DNA from: Paraclostridium ghonii
Lineage (GTDB): Bacteria; Bacillota; Clostridia; Peptostreptococcales; Peptostreptococcaceae
Assembly: GCF_023653455.1 (NCBI RefSeq)
Contig: NZ_JAKEDR010000123.1
Location: 1 to 10,125 of the forward strand
Direction: 5' to 3'
Length of the DNA: 10,125 bases
The stretch's first letter is position 1. The number at the start of each line of letters is the position of its first letter. The notes under the pieces were generated by a model. The model was not told the origin of the DNA. It saw only the letters and a list, made by a program, of their open reading frames with translations, and searched no databases. A program made the translations under genes and the position numbers. This document shows positions 7,004-10,125 of this stretch, piece by piece.

Positions 7004-7312
7004 TTACTCACCTCTTAAGTTTGATTTTAATTCTTCTAAACTTGGATATGCTCCGCTTTTGATTACTTTTCCATCTAAAACAGTAATCGGAAGTATTTGT
7101 TGTCCATTTTCTCTTACAAGTTTTCCAACTTCCATATTAGCCATAAACTTCATAGCATGAGTTTGAGGTTGATATCTTTCTATAGTTAAATCCTTAAATT
7201 CATCTTTTAATATTTCTATGTCTTCACTTATCTTAACTAATTTTTCATCTACACTAGGACCACAAATCCCCGTAGAACAACACATAGTAGGTTCAAATAT
7301 TTCTATTTTCAT
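7004..7312 (-). CDS. arsD: Arsenic metallochaperone ArsD
   Basis: Chaperone that takes As(III) or Sb(III) from cytosolic thiols and passes it to ArsA, raising that pump's affinity; it is also a weak trans-acting regulator in some operons. The 102 residues begin with the family's MKIEIFEPTMCCSTGICGP motif. It carries Cys11, Cys12 and Cys17, equivalent to Cys12, Cys13 and Cys18 of E. coli ArsD, the three residues that bind arsenic. The rest follows the thioredoxin-like fold (ILPITVLDGKVIKSGAYPS near the end). It is about 18 residues shorter than E. coli ArsD and lacks that protein's C-terminal cysteine pairs, which are dispensable there. AAGGAGAA precedes the ATG. The stop codon lies one base before the arsA ATG, and the arsA ribosome binding site overlaps the last arsD codons. 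Confidence 0.95.
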   Translation of the reverse strand: MKIEIFEPTMCCSTGICGPSVDEKLVKISEDIEILKDEFKDLTIERYQPQTHAMKFMANMEVGKLVRENGQQILPITVLDGKVIKSGAYPSLEELKSNLRGE

Positions 7313-7357
7313 AATAATTCTCCTTAATTAATTGTATTTTTTTATTTTATAAAACTA

Positions 7358-7400
7358 TAGGAAGTCTGATTCTAACTAATTGTTAAATTTTGACTTCCTA
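7358..7400 (-). terminator. Hairpin between acr3 and arsD, weak terminator or mRNA-processing structure
   Basis: TAGGAAGTC (7358-7366) pairs perfectly with GACTTCCTA (7392-7400), and a small TAAC/GTTA stem fits inside the loop. On the - strand only TTTT, interrupted by AT-rich sequence, follows, so termination would be partial. It lies in the only sizeable gap (113 nt) of the operon and would set the ratio of acr3 to arsDAM messages. Confidence 0.5.
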
Positions 7401-7425
7401 CATTTTAAATTTTTAAATATTTATT

Positions 7426-8478
7426 TTAATTATTAAACCAATGTTTAGTTTTATTTGCGATACCAACAAGTGCAAGCATAACCGGAACTTCAACAAGTAC
7501 TCCAACTACTGTAGCAAGTGCCGCTCCAGAGTTAAGCCCAAATAAAGCTATTGCAACTGCTACTGCAAGTTCAAAGAAGTTACTAGCTCCTATCATACCT
7601 GCTGGAGCTGCTACATTATGAGGTAATTTCCAAGCTTTACACCAAAGATAAGCTAGGAAGAATATAAAGAATGTTTGTATTGTAAGTGGTATTGCAATTA
7701 ATAGTATATGTGTTGGATTATCTATAATCTTTTGTCCTTGGAATGCAAATAGTATTATTAATGTTAGTAATAATCCAACTACAGTTATTCCATTAAACTT
7801 AGGTAAAAACTCGTTTTCAAAATATTCTAATCCTTTGTTTTTAATTATCATAGTTCTTGATAAGTATCCTGCAACAAATGGAATTATAACAAATAATACA
7901 ACTGATAATAATAAAGTATCCATTGGAACAGCTACATTAGTTACACCTAATAATAAAGCTACAATTGGTGCAAATCCTATTAATAGTATAAGATCATTTA
8001 CTGCAACTTGAACTAAAGTGTACGCTGGATCTCCATCTGTTAAGTGACTCCAAACAAATACCATAGCTGTACATGGTGCTGCTCCAAGTAAGACTGCTCC
8101 TGCTAAATATTCTTTTGCTAAATCAGCTGGTATAAAGCTCTTAAATACTATAACTAAGAAGAAATATGATATCGCATACATTGTAAATGGCTTTATTAAC
8201 CAGTTAGTTCCGCAAGTAATAACTAAACCTTTCTTTTGTTTTGCAGCATTTTTTATAGATGTAAAATCTATTTTAAGCATCATAGGATAAATCATAAGCC
8301 ATATAAGTATAGCTACTGGTATAGAAACTTGAGCATAAGTAAATTTATCTAGAGTTTGAGGTATTTGAGGTAAATAAACGCCTATTAAGACCCCAACTAC
8401 TATACAAAGTGCTACCCAAACTGTTAGATATTTTTCAAATACGCCAAGTCCACCGCTTTGTTCTTTTTTATTACTCAT
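7426..8478 (-). CDS. acr3: Arsenite efflux permease Acr3
   Basis: Polytopic membrane carrier of the bile/arsenite/riboflavin transporter superfamily that expels As(III), driven by the membrane potential or coupled to ArsA. The 350 residues form about ten hydrophobic segments with a short cytoplasmic N-terminus. The diagnostic motif GAAPCTAMVFVWSHL lies at about 132-146; its Cys136 matches the essential Cys129 of Alkaliphilus metalliredigens Acr3. Glu303 in SNFFELAVA matches the essential Glu305. NDLILL (161-166) and the C-terminal VGVLVEVPVML are also typical. The ATG is preceded by AGGAGG. It starts 20 nt after the metallophosphoesterase gene, so the two are cotranscribed. The A. metalliredigens-like sequence fits a clostridial Acr3. 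Confidence 0.97.
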   Translation of the reverse strand: MSNKKEQSGGLGVFEKYLTVWVALCIVVGVLIGVYLPQIPQTLDKFTYAQVSIPVAILIWLMIYPMMLKIDFTSIKNAAKQKKGLVITCGTNWLIKPFTMYAISYFFLVIVFKSFIPADLAKEYLAGAVLLGAAPCTAMVFVWSHLTDGDPAYTLVQVAVNDLILLIGFAPIVALLLGVTNVAVPMDTLLLSVVLFVIIPFVAGYLSRTMIIKNKGLEYFENEFLPKFNGITVVGLLLTLIILFAFQGQKIIDNPTHILLIAIPLTIQTFFIFFLAYLWCKAWKLPHNVAAPAGMIGASNFFELAVAVAIALFGLNSGAALATVVGVLVEVPVMLALVGIANKTKHWFNN

Positions 8479-8498
8479 TCTTTTCCCTCCTAATATAT

Positions 8499-9242
8499 TT
8501 ATTTTGAAATACCTTCTCTTATAAGCCTTGCAAAATCATCTGGAAGTATTTCATTTTCTTCTATTTCTTTTGCTATTTTTTCAAAATCATATTTCACTTC
8601 TATAATTTCTACTTCAACGCTTGATGAAGTTTTAGCTATTTCATCTTCATTTTTCATATCTATAATTACATAGTTTGCATTGGGATTACCTGTTTTAGAT
8701 TTTCCAATACTTCCAGCATTAACAAGTAACTTTTCTCCATAATATTTAGCATATGGTATATGCGTATGACCACAAACTAGTATATCTTCCACTAACTCAC
8801 TCATAACTTCATCTGATTCTTTTGAGTTTTCCTTTAAATACTCATTTATAAGTCTCGTACTTCCATGAACAAATCGTATAGTTTTATTATCAAAATTAAA
8901 GATTAATTCTTTTGGTAAGTTTCTTAAGTATTCTTTATTTTCATCAGTAGTATTTTGGCTTGTAAAATGCATTGAAAGGCCTGCTTTTTCTGCATCTTTA
9001 GGATCTGGGTAATCACAACCACAAACTATTTTTAAATTACCTATAGCATCATCATAATTACCCATTATAGTTAGGATTTTATTTTTCTTTAAAGTTTGTA
9101 TAACTTCATTGGGTCTTGTTCCGTAACCTACTAAATCTCCTGTACACACTGTCACGTCTACATCTTTAGTTTCAATGTCAGACAACACTGCATCTAGGGC
9201 ATATATGTTGCTATGTATATCTGATATTACTGCTATTTTCAT
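8499..9242 (-). CDS. Calcineurin-like metallophosphoesterase encoded in the ars operon
   Basis: Cytoplasmic dinuclear metal phosphoesterase of the YfcE/MJ0936-like type, 247 residues with no signal peptide. All metal-binding motifs are present: SDIHSN (Asp8, His10), GDLVGYG (Asp36), GNYD (Asn62), FVHGS (His126) and GHTH (158-161). Family members hydrolyse phosphodiesters, including cyclic nucleotides and assorted phosphomonoesters; the substrate here cannot be told from sequence. A Cys74-Gly-Cys76 pair follows the GNYD motif in a region (about 68-100) outside the core motifs and could bind a soft metal. The gene lies 23 nt after arsR and 20 nt before acr3 with its own AGGAGG, so it is under arsenic control although it is not a standard ars gene. 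It might act in arsenic-stress signalling, or on an arsenate-containing or damaged metabolite; both are guesses. Confidence 0.9.
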   Translation of the reverse strand: MKIAVISDIHSNIYALDAVLSDIETKDVDVTVCTGDLVGYGTRPNEVIQTLKKNKILTIMGNYDDAIGNLKIVCGCDYPDPKDAEKAGLSMHFTSQNTTDENKEYLRNLPKELIFNFDNKTIRFVHGSTRLINEYLKENSKESDEVMSELVEDILVCGHTHIPYAKYYGEKLLVNAGSIGKSKTGNPNANYVIIDMKNEDEIAKTSSSVEVEIIEVKYDFEKIAKEIEENEILPDDFARLIREGISK

Positions 9243-9265
9243 GTCCGTTCCCTCCTGAATTTAAT

Positions 9266-9646
9266 TTATTTCTTTATCTTTGAGATTATATCTTTAACTT
9301 GCGATACAGTATCACAGTTTAACTCAGCCTTTTTATAAGCTTTTAAAATATCATACTCATATTTTAACTTTTCCTCTTTATCTAATTCATTGTCTAAAAT
9401 ATTTTGTATAAAGTTATATTGACTTAAAGTTCTATCATCTAATTTATAATAAATAAACTTAGCTTCTTTATAATAACTAACTAAATTTGCAGTAGTAAGT
9501 TTATTTAAATGTCTAGATGCATTAGATTGTGTAATTTCAAGTATTGCTTCTATTTCACAAACACATAAAGATCCATCTCTCAAAATATTAAGTATTCTAA
9601 TTCTAGTCTCATCACTTAAGGCTTTTAATATTTGTACAATTTCCAT
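9266..9646 (-). CDS. arsR: ArsR/SmtB-family arsenite-responsive repressor
   Basis: Dimeric winged-helix repressor that leaves the operon promoter when As(III) or Sb(III) binds. The 126 residues contain the family's N-terminal LSDETRIRILNIL helix, the metalloid site SLCVCEIE (Cys28, Cys30) just before the recognition region, the recognition helix TQSNASRHLNKL (39-50) and the beta-wing (YYKEAKFIYYKLD, 58-70). E. coli R773 ArsR has Cys32, Cys34 and Cys37; the third is absent here, but Cys111 lies in a C-terminal extension and could complete the site. GAGAGGGG lies 6 nt before the ATG. As first gene of the operon it would autoregulate through the palindrome over its own -10 box. Confidence 0.95.
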   Translation of the reverse strand: MEIVQILKALSDETRIRILNILRDGSLCVCEIEAILEITQSNASRHLNKLTTANLVSYYKEAKFIYYKLDDRTLSQYNFIQNILDNELDKEEKLKYEYDILKAYKKAELNCDTVSQVKDIISKIKK

Positions 9647-9668
9647 AATAACCCCTCTCTTATATTAA

Positions 9669-9716
9669 CATATTCACTTATAATCATATGATATTCTAAA
9701 AAAAACAATTTGTAAA
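9669..9716 (-). promoter_or_regulatory. ars operon promoter with candidate ArsR operator
   Basis: On the - strand, TTTACA (9711-9716) and TATCAT (9688-9693) are separated by 17 nt, a good sigma-A promoter ending about 40 nt before arsR. The perfect palindrome ATCATATGAT (9683-9692) overlaps the -10 box. A wider CATAT...ATATG inverted repeat spans 9669-9690. Overlap with the -10 is where ArsR repressors usually bind; which of the two symmetries is the operator cannot be decided here. Confidence 0.65.
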
Positions 9717-9769
9717 CTATAAAATCAATTTTTTTTGATTCATTTCAGCCAATATTCTACTTATACATC

Positions 9770-10073
9770 AAACGTACGAAGAATGAATATATAAGTTTTA
9801 GATACCTTCAAAGCTTCTTTTCAGCTTTAGAATCAAAACTTTCATCCAAACATACGAAGGGTGAATATATAAGTTTTAGCGACCTTCAAAGCATCTTTCC
9901 AGCTTTAGGAGCAAAACTCTCATCTAAACATACGAAGGGTGAATATATAAGTTTTAGCGACCTTCAAAGCATCTTTCCAGCTTTGGGAGCAAAACTCTCA
10001 TCTAAACATACGAAGGGTGAATATATAAGTTTTAGCGACCTTCAAAGCATCTTTCCAGCTTTGGGAGCAAAAC
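9770..10073. repeat. Four tandem copies of a 78-bp repeat
   Basis: Units start at 9770, 9848, 9926 and 10004; the fourth stops matching after about 71 nt. Units 2 and 3 differ at a single base (CTTTAGG versus CTTTGGG), units 3 and 4 are identical as far as they align, and unit 1 is clearly diverged, so the array grew by duplication on its right side. Each unit carries GGGTGAATATATAAGTTTT (GAATGAA... in unit 1) and, in units 2-4, a small hairpin CAAAGC-9 nt-GCTTTG. The array lies about 55 nt upstream of the ars promoter and has no convincing gene. It is not a CRISPR array, because there are no unique spacers. Confidence 0.9.
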
Positions 10074-10087
10074 TTATATATTCACCC
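10015..10087. repeat. Perfect 19-bp inverted repeat closing the tandem array
   Basis: GGGTGAATATATAAGTTTT (10015-10033) is the exact reverse complement of AAAACTTATATATTCACCC (10069-10087). The 35-nt spacer holds the nested CAAAGC/GCTTTG stem (10043-10048 with 10058-10063). The left arm recurs in units 2 and 3 and, with changes, in unit 1, but only the last unit has the right arm, so any unit's arm could pair with it. It could act as a terminator, a cruciform, or the end of a mobile palindromic element. Confidence 0.85.
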
Positions 10088-10125
10088 GAGTACTCCCTTC
10101 AAAGTAAATGAAAAGGATTAATGAA

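Noticed and set aside
7003..7011. GTG start for arsA nine bases upstream of the ATG
   Set aside because: The GTG lies inside the AGAGGTGAG ribosome binding site that fits the ATG at 7002-7000, and the P-loop position fits the shorter N-terminus.
9848..10003. Short - strand ORF in each full repeat unit starting MRVLLPKLERC (15 codons)
   Set aside because: No ribosome binding site precedes the ATG, the ORF is very short and it simply follows from repetition.
9770..10087. CRISPR array
   Set aside because: The 78-bp units are contiguous copies without variable spacers, and no cas genes are in the window.
9716..10115. Open + strand frame through the 78-bp repeats (26 codons per unit, giving repeated KHTKGEYISFSDLQS-type peptides)
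   Set aside because: The frame has no ATG, GTG or TTG start with a ribosome binding site before the repeats. Most differences between unit 1 and the others change the amino acid. A unit length divisible by three keeps any frame open by itself.
10108..10125. Possible start of a further + strand gene (ATG at 10108 or 10121 near AAAAGGA)
   Set aside because: Only a few codons are inside the window, so nothing supports a gene.

Overview
The window is AT-rich chromosomal DNA from a low-GC Firmicute. Strong AGGAGG-type ribosome binding sites, T- and A-ending codons and the gene families point to Clostridia, and the Peptostreptococcaceae (Clostridioides/Paraclostridium/Romboutsia type) would fit well. 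That placement is inference; the window has no rRNA or other marker gene.

Layout. (1) 1-508, + strand: the 3' part of a membrane-protein gene of unknown family. It appears broken by an in-frame TAA at 233-235. (2) 524-727: two tandem, long imperfect hairpins with a shared top and different but still paired lower stems. (3) 734-3388, - strand: housekeeping genes secG and rnr (RNase R). Each has a recognisable promoter, and a clear intrinsic terminator separates them. (4) 3578-4294, + strand: a cysteine-rich DUF5714-like protein, convergent with the operon to its right across a shared 12-bp bidirectional terminator. (5) 4369-9716, - strand: a six-gene arsenic operon in the order arsR, metallophosphoesterase, acr3, arsD, arsA, arsM. 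A good promoter with an overlapping perfect palindrome precedes arsR. (6) 9770-10087: four copies of a 78-bp tandem repeat, the last closed by a 19-bp inverted copy of its own arm.

The operon reads as a complete arsenite defence. ArsR (C-x-C sensor) represses it. Acr3 exports As(III). ArsD hands As(III) to the duplicated ATPase ArsA. ArsM methylates arsenite with SAM. A metallophosphoesterase of unknown role sits between arsR and acr3.

The most interesting feature is arsM. A conventional reading stops at a TGA (4540-4542) after 195 codons, at the place where ArsM proteins carry one of their arsenic-binding, catalytically essential cysteines. The frame continues for 56 codons that look like a normal ArsM C-terminus, and then ends at TAG. 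Directly after the TGA, the mRNA can fold into a hairpin that fits the bacterial SECIS model. The best reading is a selenocysteine-containing arsenite methyltransferase of 252 residues (Cys194-Gly-Sec196), which standard gene callers would truncate.
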